Positions 37,700 to 45,078 of a stretch of DNA of 64,000 nt are shown in pieces. This stretch comes from Thiohalobacter thiocyanaticus. Its GTDB lineage: Bacteria; Pseudomonadota; Gammaproteobacteria; Thiohalobacterales; Thiohalobacteraceae. Under the pieces are notes generated by a model that was not told where the DNA came from, did not search any database, and saw nothing but the letters and a program-made list of their open reading frames with translations. The position numbers and the translations under genes were made by a program. Positions within the stretch are counted from its first letter, which is position 1. The number at the start of each line of letters is the position of its first letter. The stretch is taken from assembly GCF_002356355.1 (NCBI RefSeq), contig NZ_AP018052.1, positions 310,001 through 374,000 of the forward strand, written 5' to 3'.

Positions 37700-38858
37700 G
37701 TCCGAATACACCTTTGTCGATCAGCCCGCGGCACTCGAGGCCGCCTGCCGGGAAATGCGTCGCCACGACTGGCTGGCGCTGGATACCGAGTTCATCCGGG
37801 AAAAGACCTTTTACCCGAAACTGTGCCTGATTCAAGTTGCCACCCCGGAATTGCGGTTGTTCTGCATCGATCCGCTGGCACTGGATATCGCGCCCCTGCT
37901 GGATCTGTTCTACGACCCCGGCATTACCAAGGTGCTGCACGCCGCCCGTCAGGATCTGGAGATCTTCCATCAGCTGCGCGGCAGCCTGCCCGGTCCGGTG
38001 TTCGACACCCAGCTGGCCGCCCCGCTGCTGGGGTTGCCCGAGCAGATGGGTTACGCCAATCTGGTGCGCGAGCGCCTGGGCGTGGATCTGCCCAAGGGCC
38101 ACAGCCGCACCGACTGGGCGCAGCGCCCGCTGTCTGAAGACCAGCTGCGCTATGCCGCCGATGACGTGAACTACCTGGCGCAGCTGTATCCGCCGCTGCA
38201 TGATGAGCTTGCCGCCAAGGGTCGGCTGGAATGGCTGGCACCGGATTTTCAGATCCTGCTGGAGCCCGAGACCTATATCGTCCATCCCGAAGCGGCCTGG
38301 CTGCGTATCAAGGAGGCCAATCGGCTCAAGGGCGCGAGTCTGTCCATTCTGCAGGACCTGGCCGCCTGGCGCGAGGAACGGGCCCGGCGCGAGGACAAAC
38401 CGCGCAAGTGGATCCTGCCTGACGATGCCCTGGCCACCCTGGCCCGGCTCAAGCCCAAACGCAAGGTGGAACTGGAGCGGGTGCGCGGGCTCAACCCCGG
38501 TCTGATCCGTCAGTTCGGCGACGCCCTGATCGAGCGCATCCAGGCCGCCCGCGGCCGCGAACCGCAGCCGCTGCCGGCCTTCACCCGACTGCCGCCGCTC
38601 ACCGCCGCCGAGGAGGCCGCGCTGGACCTGCTGCAGGGGACGCTGCGCCTGATCGCCGACACCAACGGCCTCAACCCCTCGGTGCTGGGAGGGCGCAAGG
38701 ACCTGGAGAAGCTGCTGCGCGGGCGCGACGACTGTGCCCTGCTGCAGGGCTGGCGGCGCAGGCTGGCGGGCGACACCCTGCAGGCGGTACTGGCCGGGGA
38801 TTACCGCGCCGGGATCAGTGCCGGCCGGCTGGAACTGGAGCCGCCGCTCAGCGGCTGA
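37698..38858 (+). CDS. rnd: Ribonuclease D
   Basis: A 386-residue 3'-to-5' exoribonuclease acting on tRNA precursors. The DEDD catalytic set is visible: [15 protein letters not shown] (first D and E), [13 protein letters not shown] (third D), and [14 protein letters not shown] (last D with Tyr). An HRDC domain follows ([17 protein letters not shown] and [18 protein letters not shown]). Start MSEYTFVDQ at 37698 is preferred; an ATG three codons upstream is possible, and neither has a good Shine-Dalgarno site. Its 3' end overlaps convergent dtd by 11 bp. Confidence 0.94.
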   Translation: MSEYTFVDQPAALEAACREMRRHDWLALDTEFIREKTFYPKLCLIQVATPELRLFCIDPLALDIAPLLDLFYDPGITKVLHAARQDLEIFHQLRGSLPGPVFDTQLAAPLLGLPEQMGYANLVRERLGVDLPKGHSRTDWAQRPLSEDQLRYAADDVNYLAQLYPPLHDELAAKGRLEWLAPDFQILLEPETYIVHPEAAWLRIKEANRLKGASLSILQDLAAWREERARREDKPRKWILPDDALATLARLKPKRKVELERVRGLNPGLIRQFGDALIERIQAARGREPQPLPAFTRLPPLTAAEEAALDLLQGTLRLIADTNGLNPSVLGGRKDLEKLLRGRDDCALLQGWRRRLAGDTLQAVLAGDYRAGISAGRLELEPPLSG

Positions 38859-39297
38859 CCGGGACCTGCAGCCAGAAGGTCACCGGGCCGTCGTTGGTCA
38901 GGCTGACCTGCATGTCGGCGCCGAAGCGCCCGCAGGCGACGTCGGAATGCCGCCCCCGCGCCTGCCCCACCAGATAGTCGAACAGGTGCTTTCCCGCCTC
39001 CGGCGTGGCCGCCGGAGTGAAGCTCGGCCGCAGGCCTTTACGGGTGTCCGCGGCCAGGGTGAACTGCGGCACCAGCAGCAGCCCGCCGCCGGTGTCGGCC
39101 AGCGACAGGTTCATTTTCCCGTCAGCGTCCGGGAACACCCGGTAGCCCAGCAGCCGCTCCAGCAGCCGGTCGGCCTGGGCCTGAGTATCGCCCTGTTCCA
39201 CCCCGATCAGGACCAGCAGCCCGCGGCCGATGGCCCCGACCGTCTCGCCGGTGACCGTCACCCGTGCCTCGCTTACCCGCTGCAGCAGCCCGATCAT
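38848..39297 (-). CDS. dtd: D-aminoacyl-tRNA deacylase
   Basis: A 149-residue editing enzyme that removes D-amino acids from tRNA. The Gly-cisPro motif [11 protein letters not shown] is intact. The other active-site block reads [16 protein letters not shown], with Pro where the family usually has Ser (SQFTLAAD). Otherwise full length. It lies 141 bp downstream of prolyl iminopeptidase in the same direction, with a family C repeat between. Confidence 0.95.
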   Translation of the reverse strand: MIGLLQRVSEARVTVTGETVGAIGRGLLVLIGVEQGDTQAQADRLLERLLGYRVFPDADGKMNLSLADTGGGLLLVPQFTLAADTRKGLRPSFTPAATPEAGKHLFDYLVGQARGRHSDVACGRFGADMQVSLTNDGPVTFWLQVPVSR

Positions 39298-39328
39298 GTC
39301 AGCTTGAAGACCTGTCTGACAGCTTTTT

Positions 39329-39355
39329 CGTCATGCCGGCCTGCGCCGGCATGAC
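39329..39355. repeat. Short palindromic repeat, family C copy 3
   Basis: CGTCATGCCGGCCTGCGCCGGCATGAC is a perfect hairpin with a four-base loop, preceded by a T-run (GCTTTTT) on the + strand, between pip and dtd. Confidence 0.8.
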
Positions 39356-39438
39356 ATCGCAGGGGAATCTGGGTCAGACATTCATGCAGGCCTCAATGTT
39401 TGCTGTTCATCCGTGTGCTTCCGTGACCATCCTCCAAC

Positions 39439-40395
39439 TCAGAAGGCCCCCAGCTTGTCGGCGAAACTGTCGGTGGCGCCGACCAGTGCCTCGATGATGC
39501 CGGGTTCGCTGGCGGCATGGCCGGCATCGGGCACGATCTGCAGGTCGGCCTGCGGCCAGACCCGGTGCAGGGCGACGGCCTGTTCCACCGGGCAGACGCA
39601 GTCATAGCGGCCGTGGACGATCACCCCCGGGATGTCGCGCAGCCGGTCGGCCCGGTCGAGGATCTGGTCCGGTTCCAGGAAGCAGTCATTGACGAAATAG
39701 TGGGCCTCGATCCGGGCCAGGCTGAGCGCGGTATAAGGCGCCCCGAAGTGCTCGATCACCGCCTCCCGCGGCAGCAGGGTGGAGGCGCGCGCCTCCCACA
39801 GCGCCCAGGCCTTGGCCGCCTGCATCCGATGGACCTCGTCGTCGCTGGTCAGGCGGGCGTGGTAGGCCCGGACCATGTCGCTGCGCTCGGCCGGCGGGAT
39901 GAGTTCCAGGTATTCCTCCCAGGCCTCCGGGAACAGGCGTCCGGCACCGTCCTGATAGAACCAGGCGATGTCGCGTGGCCGGCACAGAAAGATGCCGCGC
40001 AGGATCATTGCCAGCACCCGCTCGGGATGGGTCTGGGCATAGACCAGGCCCAGGGTGGAGCCCCAGGAGCCGCCGAATACCACCCAGCGTTCGATGCCCA
40101 GATGGGCGCGGATGCGCTCCAGATCCGCGACCAGGGTATGGGTGGTGTTGCCTTCCAGTTCGGCGTGCGGGGCGGAGCGGCCGCAGCCGCGCTGGTCGAA
40201 CAGCACGATGCGGTAGCGTTCGGGGTCGAAGAAGCGCCGGTGATAGGGCTCGCAGCCTCCGCCCGGGCCGCCGTGCAGGAACACCACGGGCAGACCGGTG
40301 GGATTGCCGCACTCCTCCACATGCAGGACATGCGGGGGGTCGACGTCCAGCGTGTGCTGGACATAAGGCTTGATATCGGGATACAGGCCCGCCAC
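39439..40395 (-). CDS. pip: Prolyl iminopeptidase
   Basis: A 318-residue alpha/beta hydrolase (peptidase S33) removing N-terminal proline. HGGPGGGC forms the oxyanion hole, the nucleophile Ser is in FGGSWGSTLGL, the Asp in HGRYDCVCP and the His in PDAGHAASEPG. The start codon is GTG with a perfect GGGAGG six bases upstream. A GTAAGC-type palindrome lies just upstream. The pip-dtd order is common. Confidence 0.95.
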   Translation of the reverse strand: MAGLYPDIKPYVQHTLDVDPPHVLHVEECGNPTGLPVVFLHGGPGGGCEPYHRRFFDPERYRIVLFDQRGCGRSAPHAELEGNTTHTLVADLERIRAHLGIERWVVFGGSWGSTLGLVYAQTHPERVLAMILRGIFLCRPRDIAWFYQDGAGRLFPEAWEEYLELIPPAERSDMVRAYHARLTSDDEVHRMQAAKAWALWEARASTLLPREAVIEHFGAPYTALSLARIEAHYFVNDCFLEPDQILDRADRLRDIPGVIVHGRYDCVCPVEQAVALHRVWPQADLQIVPDAGHAASEPGIIEALVGATDSFADKLGAF

Positions 40396-40417
40396 GAATA
40401 CCTCCCTTCTGCACTTT

Positions 40418-40435
40418 TGTAAGCATAGGCTTACA
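40418..40435. promoter_or_regulatory. Candidate operator upstream of pip
   Basis: TGTAAGC and GCTTACA form a perfect inverted repeat with 7-base arms and a 4-base centre, 23 bp upstream of the pip start codon. It could be a repressor site or a small hairpin in the leader. No T-run follows on either strand. Confidence 0.4.
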
Positions 40436-40439
40436 GAGA

Positions 40440-40672
40440 AATCATCAATTACTGACTGTCCGGCGACTGTGTCGCCGTGAAATCATATCTTGCGGCCTCA
40501 AAGGTTCCGCAGGATGCGGAACCTGAGGTTAGGCTCGGCATGACTCGCGATGCGGAATCAATATCTGGGAGGGTATCCCCATCGCGGGTAACGTGTCGCC
40601 AATAAGCTTAATAACCATGCCTTCCAGCCTCTTTTGGCAACTCACCCGGTACCCACCGGGTTTTTTTTTGCC
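40440..40672 (+). ncRNA. Candidate small RNA with CsrA/RsmA-type hairpin
   Basis: Between pip and dsrE2, both on the minus strand, is a + strand intrinsic terminator with no + strand gene before it, so a non-coding transcript is the simplest reading. Hairpins visible are GGCGACtgtGTCGCC (about 40462-40476) and a 9-bp stem GGTTCCGCA/TGCGGAACC with loop GGA at 40503-40523, which contains CAGGATG (40510-40516), the sequence preferred by CsrA/RsmA. The GGA loop exists only in the + orientation. A GGGAGGGTATCCC hairpin follows at 40567. The 5' end and promoter could not be placed, so only the 3' end is firm. Confidence 0.4.
40644..40669 (+). terminator. Intrinsic terminator, + strand
   Basis: ACCCGGT-ACCC-ACCGGGT, a 7-bp GC-rich stem with four-base loop, is followed by nine T residues. 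On the minus strand the A-run precedes the stem, so it works only rightward. Confidence 0.85.
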
Positions 40673-40685
40673 TTCAATGATGCAA

Positions 40686-40705
40686 GAGCGCCACGGAATA
40701 CACGG
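40686..40705. repeat. 20-bp repeat GAGCGCCACGGAATACACGG
   Basis: Third exact copy of the short repeat found at 29481-29500 and, in inverse, at 29709-29728. A partial match (CCGTGTGCTTCCGTG) occurs near 39412. Confidence 0.7.
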
Positions 40706-40779
40706 AAAATACGGACAAGTACAAAGCATGTAACCAAGGGGCAAAAAGGACTTCGCGTCGTTGTGCGCTGGTGCTCCTG

Positions 40780-40810
40780 AAAAGGAAAGACCCGCGCAAG
40801 CGCGGGTCCT
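40780..40810 (-). terminator. Intrinsic terminator of dsrE2
   Basis: On the minus strand GACCCGCGC-TT-GCGCGGGTC forms a 9-bp stem, followed by TTTCCTTTTC. It lies about 30 bp beyond the dsrE2 stop. Confidence 0.8.
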
Positions 40811-40835
40811 TGTACTACCGGATCGGACCGCCGGC

Positions 40836-41432
40836 TCAGATGAACAGGCAGACGTCGGACTCGCGTGCCACCGGCATGAAATAGGTCGCGCCGACATAGT
40901 CCAGACCGTCGATGAACTCGCTGGAATCGAAGCCGAACACGTCCACCGTCATCTGGCAGGCGGACATCTTCACCTCAGCCTCGATGCACAGCTCGCGCAG
41001 TTCCTCGACCGTGGCCACGCCCTTGTTCTTGAAGGTCTTCTTCATCAGGGAGGTGGCGACCTTCTCGAAGCCCGGGATGCCGGCCATGATCAGGTTGGGC
41101 ATCGGCCAGGTGATGTTCTGGAACCACTTGGGACCGAAGGGCATCTTCATCGGCATGGCCGGGTTGCCCAGCGGGCTGACCTCGGAGGGGATCTCCTTCT
41201 TCAGCAGCAGCAGGCCGTAGAAGGTGAAGAAGATGTGGGTGTCCCAGCCCAGGGCCGCGGCCGTGGAGGCCAGGATGAAGGGCGGATAGGCCCAGTCCAG
41301 GGTGCCCTTGGTGGCGATGATCGCCATGCTCGGGGTCTTGCTCTGTTCGATGGCCTGCAGCTTCTGCGGCAGCAGTTCGTCGAGCTTCTCGCTCAGCCAC
41401 TGGTCCATCTGTTCGGGGGTTGTATCTGACAT
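40836..41432 (-). CDS. DsrE2-type sulfur-trafficking protein
   Basis: A 198-residue protein of the DsrE/DsrF-like superfamily, DsrE2 subgroup. TPSMAIIATKGTLDWAYPPF starts the fold, and the hydrophobic PPFILASTAAALGWD-to-FYGLLLLKK stretch is the membrane-seeking part of this subgroup. MSACQMTVDVFGF carries the conserved cysteine; a second Cys is near the end (SDVCLFI). In sulfur oxidisers DsrE2, rhodanese and TusA pass persulfide sulfur to oxidation enzymes. The rhodanese gene is 207 bp upstream on the same strand; tusA is not present. GAGGAGGAG lies upstream of the ATG, and a terminator follows the stop. Confidence 0.88.
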   Translation of the reverse strand: MSDTTPEQMDQWLSEKLDELLPQKLQAIEQSKTPSMAIIATKGTLDWAYPPFILASTAAALGWDTHIFFTFYGLLLLKKEIPSEVSPLGNPAMPMKMPFGPKWFQNITWPMPNLIMAGIPGFEKVATSLMKKTFKNKGVATVEELRELCIEAEVKMSACQMTVDVFGFDSSEFIDGLDYVGATYFMPVARESDVCLFI

Positions 41433-41639
41433 GCTGTGTACTCCTCCTCGCCGCACCGTGAGTGCATGGGAAATGGGTTGCTCCGGCGGCGCCGCATAGA
41501 ACTGTGTGTAATAATATTGGGTGCGGTGCGCCCGTTTTCTGCATTCCCGGGCGGCAGTCCGGCCGGCCCGATGCATGACAACGAATGACGGAATATATGC
41601 GGACCCCGGAGCCGAGTCAATCCGCCGGCGGCTGACGGT

Positions 41640-42068
41640 TCAGCACTGCTCCCAGGGCAGGCCGTGGAAGCGCCAGCCCCCCACCGAACTGCGGTGGTGA
41701 TGGTCGTCGATTTCCCCCTCGAAACCTTCATCCACGTGGTAAACATCCCCGATTCCGGCTGCCGTCAGGGCCCGGCCGGCCTCCAGCGAGCGCTTGCCGC
41801 TGCGACAGATCAGAATGATCGGGGCGCAGCCGGCCTCCGGCTCATGGCATACCCCGCCCAGCAATACCTGGCGCACCTGGGTGACGAAATGCGGATTGAT
41901 CACCCAGTCCGGCTCATCGATCCAGGGGACATGCACCGCCCCCACCGGATGGCCGACGAACAGGAATTCCATGTTTGAACGGACATCGATCAGCACCGCC
42001 CTGGGATTGCTGTCCAGCAGTTCGGCCGCGGCCTGGGGACTCAGCGCATGGACCTCGTTGTCACTCAT
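41640..42068 (-). CDS. Single-domain rhodanese
   Basis: A 142-residue rhodanese. The persulfide-forming cysteine is in ICRSGKRSLEAG (loop CRSGKR), and VLIDVRSNMEFLFVGHPVGAVHVPW is the domain start. Two further cysteines (GGVCHEPEAGC) lie in an extra loop. With dsrE2 downstream it probably takes part in cytoplasmic sulfur transfer from a persulfide donor. Its start faces the ttcA start about 97 bp away, so the promoter region is shared with another thiolation enzyme. Confidence 0.92.
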   Translation of the reverse strand: MSDNEVHALSPQAAAELLDSNPRAVLIDVRSNMEFLFVGHPVGAVHVPWIDEPDWVINPHFVTQVRQVLLGGVCHEPEAGCAPIILICRSGKRSLEAGRALTAAGIGDVYHVDEGFEGEIDDHHHRSSVGGWRFHGLPWEQC

Positions 42069-42164
42069 TTACCTCTCCCGCCCGCGACGGGCTGTTTGAC
42101 ACTGGCCTGAAGTATAGCGTCCATGTCACTTGCCAGCGGCGGGGCGGCCCGTTACCTTTCCGCC

Positions 42165-42944
42165 ATGTCACAGACCCGTCCTCCGAAATCCCTGCTGCGC
42201 CCGGTTGGCCGGGCCATTGCCGACTACGACATGATCCGCGACGGCGACCGTATCCTGCTCGGCCTGTCAGGCGGCAAGGACTCCCTGTCGCTGCTGCACA
42301 TCCTGCTGCATCTGCAGCGTCACGCGCCGGTACGCTTCGAACTGGGCGCCGTAACCGTGGATCCCGAAGTGGAGGGCTTCGAGCCGGCCCGGCTCAAGCC
42401 CTACCTGGCGGAACTGGGCGTGCCCTACCATTTCCGCGCCGAGCCCATCATGGAGCGGGCGCTGGGGCATATGACCAAGGATTCCTACTGCAGCTGGTGC
42501 GCCCGCATGAAGCGGGGGACGATGTACACCACGGCCCGGGAAGCCGGCTGCAACGTCCTGGCGCTCGGACAGCATCTGGACGACCTGGCCGAGAGCTTCC
42601 TGATGTCGGCCTTCCACGGCGGCCGGCTGCAGACCATGAAGGCCCATTACCGCAATGACGACGGCGACCTGCGCATCATTCGCCCGCTGGTCTATGTGCG
42701 TGAACGCCAGCTGGCCGATTTTGCCGCCAGCGCCGGCTTCCCGGTGATCAGGGACAACTGCCCGGCCTGTTTCCGCATGCCGACCCAGCGCGCTCACATG
42801 AAGGCCCTGCTGGCTGGGGAGGAAGCCCACAATAACCAGCTATTCAAGACACTTTTGAGTGCTATGCGCCCACTTATGGATGATGATTCGCATAAAAATA
42901 TTTACAACTTCCCATTTTCAGGCAGGAAAATGGGGAAATGCTGA
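42165..42944 (+). CDS. ttcA: TtcA, tRNA 2-thiocytidine synthetase
   Basis: A 259-residue iron-sulfur enzyme that thiolates cytidine 32 of certain tRNAs. The ATP pyrophosphatase loop SGGKDS is at residues 35-40, and the two CxxC motifs are CSWC and CPAC, which bind the cluster. The ATG at 42165 (MSQTRPPKS) fits the family; one at 42123 is also in frame. The last codons include a hairpin (CCCATTTTC / GAAAATGGG, 42911-42934). Needs persulfide sulfur, as may be delivered by the neighbouring rhodanese. Confidence 0.95.
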   Translation: MSQTRPPKSLLRPVGRAIADYDMIRDGDRILLGLSGGKDSLSLLHILLHLQRHAPVRFELGAVTVDPEVEGFEPARLKPYLAELGVPYHFRAEPIMERALGHMTKDSYCSWCARMKRGTMYTTAREAGCNVLALGQHLDDLAESFLMSAFHGGRLQTMKAHYRNDDGDLRIIRPLVYVRERQLADFAASAGFPVIRDNCPACFRMPTQRAHMKALLAGEEAHNNQLFKTLLSAMRPLMDDDSHKNIYNFPFSGRKMGKC

Positions 42945-43002
42945 CTTGTTTCCGCTTTTCTCTGAATCCCAAGGGAAAAGTGGGGATTGAAAACCATCTT
43001 CA

Positions 43003-43863
43003 ATGCGCTATCGATTGATTCAAGGGCTTCTCTGGCTGTCCGGCCGGCTGCCATTGCGGGTAAATCAGGCACTGGGGGGAGTTGTGGGTATTCTGTTGTA
43101 CTGGATACCCAATCCCCTGCGCCGGGTGGCCGGCGCCAATATCGCCCGCTGCCTGCCCGAGCTGAAGCCGGCCCGGCAGCGGCGGATTCTGCGCCGCTGC
43201 CTGATCGAGACCGGCAAGACGGCGCTGGAGGCCGGGTATCTGTGGCGTCTGACCCCGGCGTCGGCACAGCGCCTGCTGGTGGCCCTGGAGGGCCGCGCGG
43301 CGGTGGATGCCGCCGTGGCCGCCGGTCGGGGCGTGATCATCGCCGCCCCGCATCTGGGCAGCTGGGAGATGGCCGGTCAGATCGGCGGTCGGGAATGGGG
43401 GGTGTGGAACCTGTACCGACCGCCGCGAATTGCGCAGCTGGAGCCGCTGCTGCAGGCCGGGCGTACCCGTTTGGGCGGGCGGCTGGTGCGGGCCGATACC
43501 GCCGGGGTGCGGCAGCTGCTGCGGGTGCTGCGCCGGGGCGGGGTCGTGGGGATTCTGCCGGATCAGGATCCGGGGCCGGAGCACGGGGTGGTGGCGCCCT
43601 TTTTCGGTATCCCGGCCAATACCATGCGGCTGCTGCCGCGGCTGGCGCATGCCACCGGCGCCGCCGTGTTCATCGCCTGGTGTGAGCGGCTGCCGCGCGC
43701 GCGCGGCTATCACCTGCGCATTGCGCCGCTGCCGCCCGCCGTGGCCGATCCCGATCCGCTGGTCGCCGCCACCGCCCTCAACCGGGCCGTGGAACAGTGC
43801 GTAAGGGCCCTGCCCGGCCAGTATCAATGGAGCTACCGGCGCTTCAAGGACGTGCGCGCCTAG
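43003..43863 (+). CDS. Lysophospholipid/lipid A acyltransferase (LpxL/HtrB family)
   Basis: A 286-residue membrane-associated acyltransferase. An N-terminal hydrophobic segment (ALGGVVGILLYWI) precedes the HX4E motif HLGSWE, and ILPDQDPGPEHGVVAPFFG is the substrate block. It adds secondary acyl chains to lipid A in the best-known cases; whether it is lauroyl- or myristoyl-specific cannot be said. It follows ttcA by 58 bp with no clear Shine-Dalgarno site. Confidence 0.9.
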   Translation: MRYRLIQGLLWLSGRLPLRVNQALGGVVGILLYWIPNPLRRVAGANIARCLPELKPARQRRILRRCLIETGKTALEAGYLWRLTPASAQRLLVALEGRAAVDAAVAAGRGVIIAAPHLGSWEMAGQIGGREWGVWNLYRPPRIAQLEPLLQAGRTRLGGRLVRADTAGVRQLLRVLRRGGVVGILPDQDPGPEHGVVAPFFGIPANTMRLLPRLAHATGAAVFIAWCERLPRARGYHLRIAPLPPAVADPDPLVAATALNRAVEQCVRALPGQYQWSYRRFKDVRA

Positions 43864-43943
43864 TGCCCCATGCCGTGTTCGCATTGCGGGCGTCCTGATA
43901 TAACCTTGAACTGTGAACCAGGCTGACGCTGTGAGGGGGACGA

Positions 43944-44300
43944 ATGGCTGTCGCAGTCAAGCGCGCCTACGCACCGGTGCAGGCCGGGGATGGCTACCGG
44001 GTCCTGGTCGACCGGCTCTGGCCGCGGGGCGTGGCGCGGGATCAACTCGGAATCGATGAATGGCGGCGTGAGGCCGCACCCTCCGAGGGGCTGCGGCGGG
44101 CCTTTCACGCCGGCGCAATGACCTGGGGTGAATTCCGCCGCGCCTATCTGGCCGAGCTCAAGGCGCGGCGCGATGAGTTGCGGCGGCTGGCGGCCCGTGC
44201 CCGGCAGGGCCGGCTGACCCTGGTCTTCGCTGCGCGCGATGAAAGGCACAACAACGCCGTGGTCCTGATGCAGTATCTGAAGATGCTGGGGGCGGAGTGA
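43944..44300 (+). CDS. DUF488 (YeaO-like) protein
   Basis: A 118-residue cytoplasmic protein of the DUF488 family. VLVDRLWPRGVARDQLGIDEW and TLVFAARDERHNNAVVL are the diagnostic blocks. Role unknown. A GAGGGG lies before the ATG. It ends three bases from the convergent cytochrome gene. Confidence 0.92.
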   Translation: MAVAVKRAYAPVQAGDGYRVLVDRLWPRGVARDQLGIDEWRREAAPSEGLRRAFHAGAMTWGEFRRAYLAELKARRDELRRLAARARQGRLTLVFAARDERHNNAVVLMQYLKMLGAE

Positions 44301-44303
44301 GGC

Positions 44304-44798
44304 TCAGTGCTGATGCCCGTCGCTGCCGGGGCGGGCATAGCCGGGAAAGCGATGTTTTGCATACACGGCATGACAGCCCGCACAGCTGTCGAGCATGCGG
44401 CTGAAGTAGAACCGGACCAGTTCCCCGTCCCGGCGCTCGGCGGCCTGAGCGAGCTTGCCCGCATGCTGATGCAGCCGGCGGTCGAGATATTTGAAGCTGT
44501 CCGGCAGGGACTGTACCAGTGTCCCGCGTTCGTCCTCCGACAGGCGCCGCTTGAGAATATAGCTCTGCTCGATCCGGCGGCCGGTCTCGGCCAGCCGTTC
44601 CCAGTCGGCCTTGACGATGGCCTCGGGCAGCGCCCGCACCCCCTCGTTGATCGCGATCATTTCATCGACCAGCGCCTGCTGCAGCTTCGGCGGCAACTCC
44701 AGCAGGGGCTCGGCGGCGGCGGCGGGCGGGGCGACGGAGGCTCCGGCCAGCAGCAGGCTCAGACCCAGACAGGGTCCGGTCAGATCAGGGATTTGCAT
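44304..44798 (-). CDS. Cytochrome c'-like monohaem protein
   Basis: A 164-residue exported protein. A signal of about 27 residues (LLLAGASVAPPAAAAE) is followed by a four-helix-like helical domain and one haem motif CAGCH at residues 139-143, near the C-terminus as in cytochrome c' and c-556. The tail YAKHRFPGYARPGSDGHQH is His-rich. It may act in periplasmic electron transfer or NO binding. It is preceded 19 bp upstream by a small gene in the same direction. Confidence 0.85.
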   Translation of the reverse strand: MQIPDLTGPCLGLSLLLAGASVAPPAAAAEPLLELPPKLQQALVDEMIAINEGVRALPEAIVKADWERLAETGRRIEQSYILKRRLSEDERGTLVQSLPDSFKYLDRRLHQHAGKLAQAAERRDGELVRFYFSRMLDSCAGCHAVYAKHRFPGYARPGSDGHQH

Positions 44799-44817
44799 TG
44801 CGGGGCCCTCGCAGGCA

Positions 44818-45024
44818 TCAGGGAGAAGATCCGTGGCCGGTCGTGATGAGGGTGCTGAGATCCAGCTGCTGCACGGCGCCGATCGCCGCTTCCAGCGCGC
44901 CCTCGCTGCACAGCCCGCTGATGGCCGCCTCCTGATGGGCCTCGCGCAGGGCCCGGAGGCAGGCGGCGCGAACCGCCTCCGCCAGTTGCAGCGCAGCAGG
45001 ATCGGGTGGGCAATCGGTATTCAT
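44818..45024 (-). CDS. Small hypothetical protein
   Basis: A 68-residue cytoplasmic, helical, acidic protein with LRALREAHQEAAISGLCSEG and ALEAAIGAVQQLDL. Family not identified with certainty; short proteins with the AAISGLC pattern are widespread in Proteobacteria and are sometimes labelled acetyltransferase without basis. It reads into the cytochrome c' gene. The ATG at 45024 lacks a strong ribosome-binding site. Confidence 0.65.
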   Translation of the reverse strand: MNTDCPPDPAALQLAEAVRAACLRALREAHQEAAISGLCSEGALEAAIGAVQQLDLSTLITTGHGSSP

Positions 45025-45078
45025 GTGGGTGCATTACACCACAATCCCGGATCAGCGCCAAAGCGCCGGCCGCCGCCC

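Noticed and set aside
40440-40672. Riboswitch in the pip leader
   Set aside because: The GGA-loop hairpin and the terminator are oriented for + strand RNA, away from pip, and no known aptamer pattern was recognised on the minus strand.
40529-40897. Minus-strand frame across the pip-dsrE2 gap
   Set aside because: It crosses two terminators and the end of dsrE2 and has no recognisable domain. The region fits a + strand non-coding RNA better.
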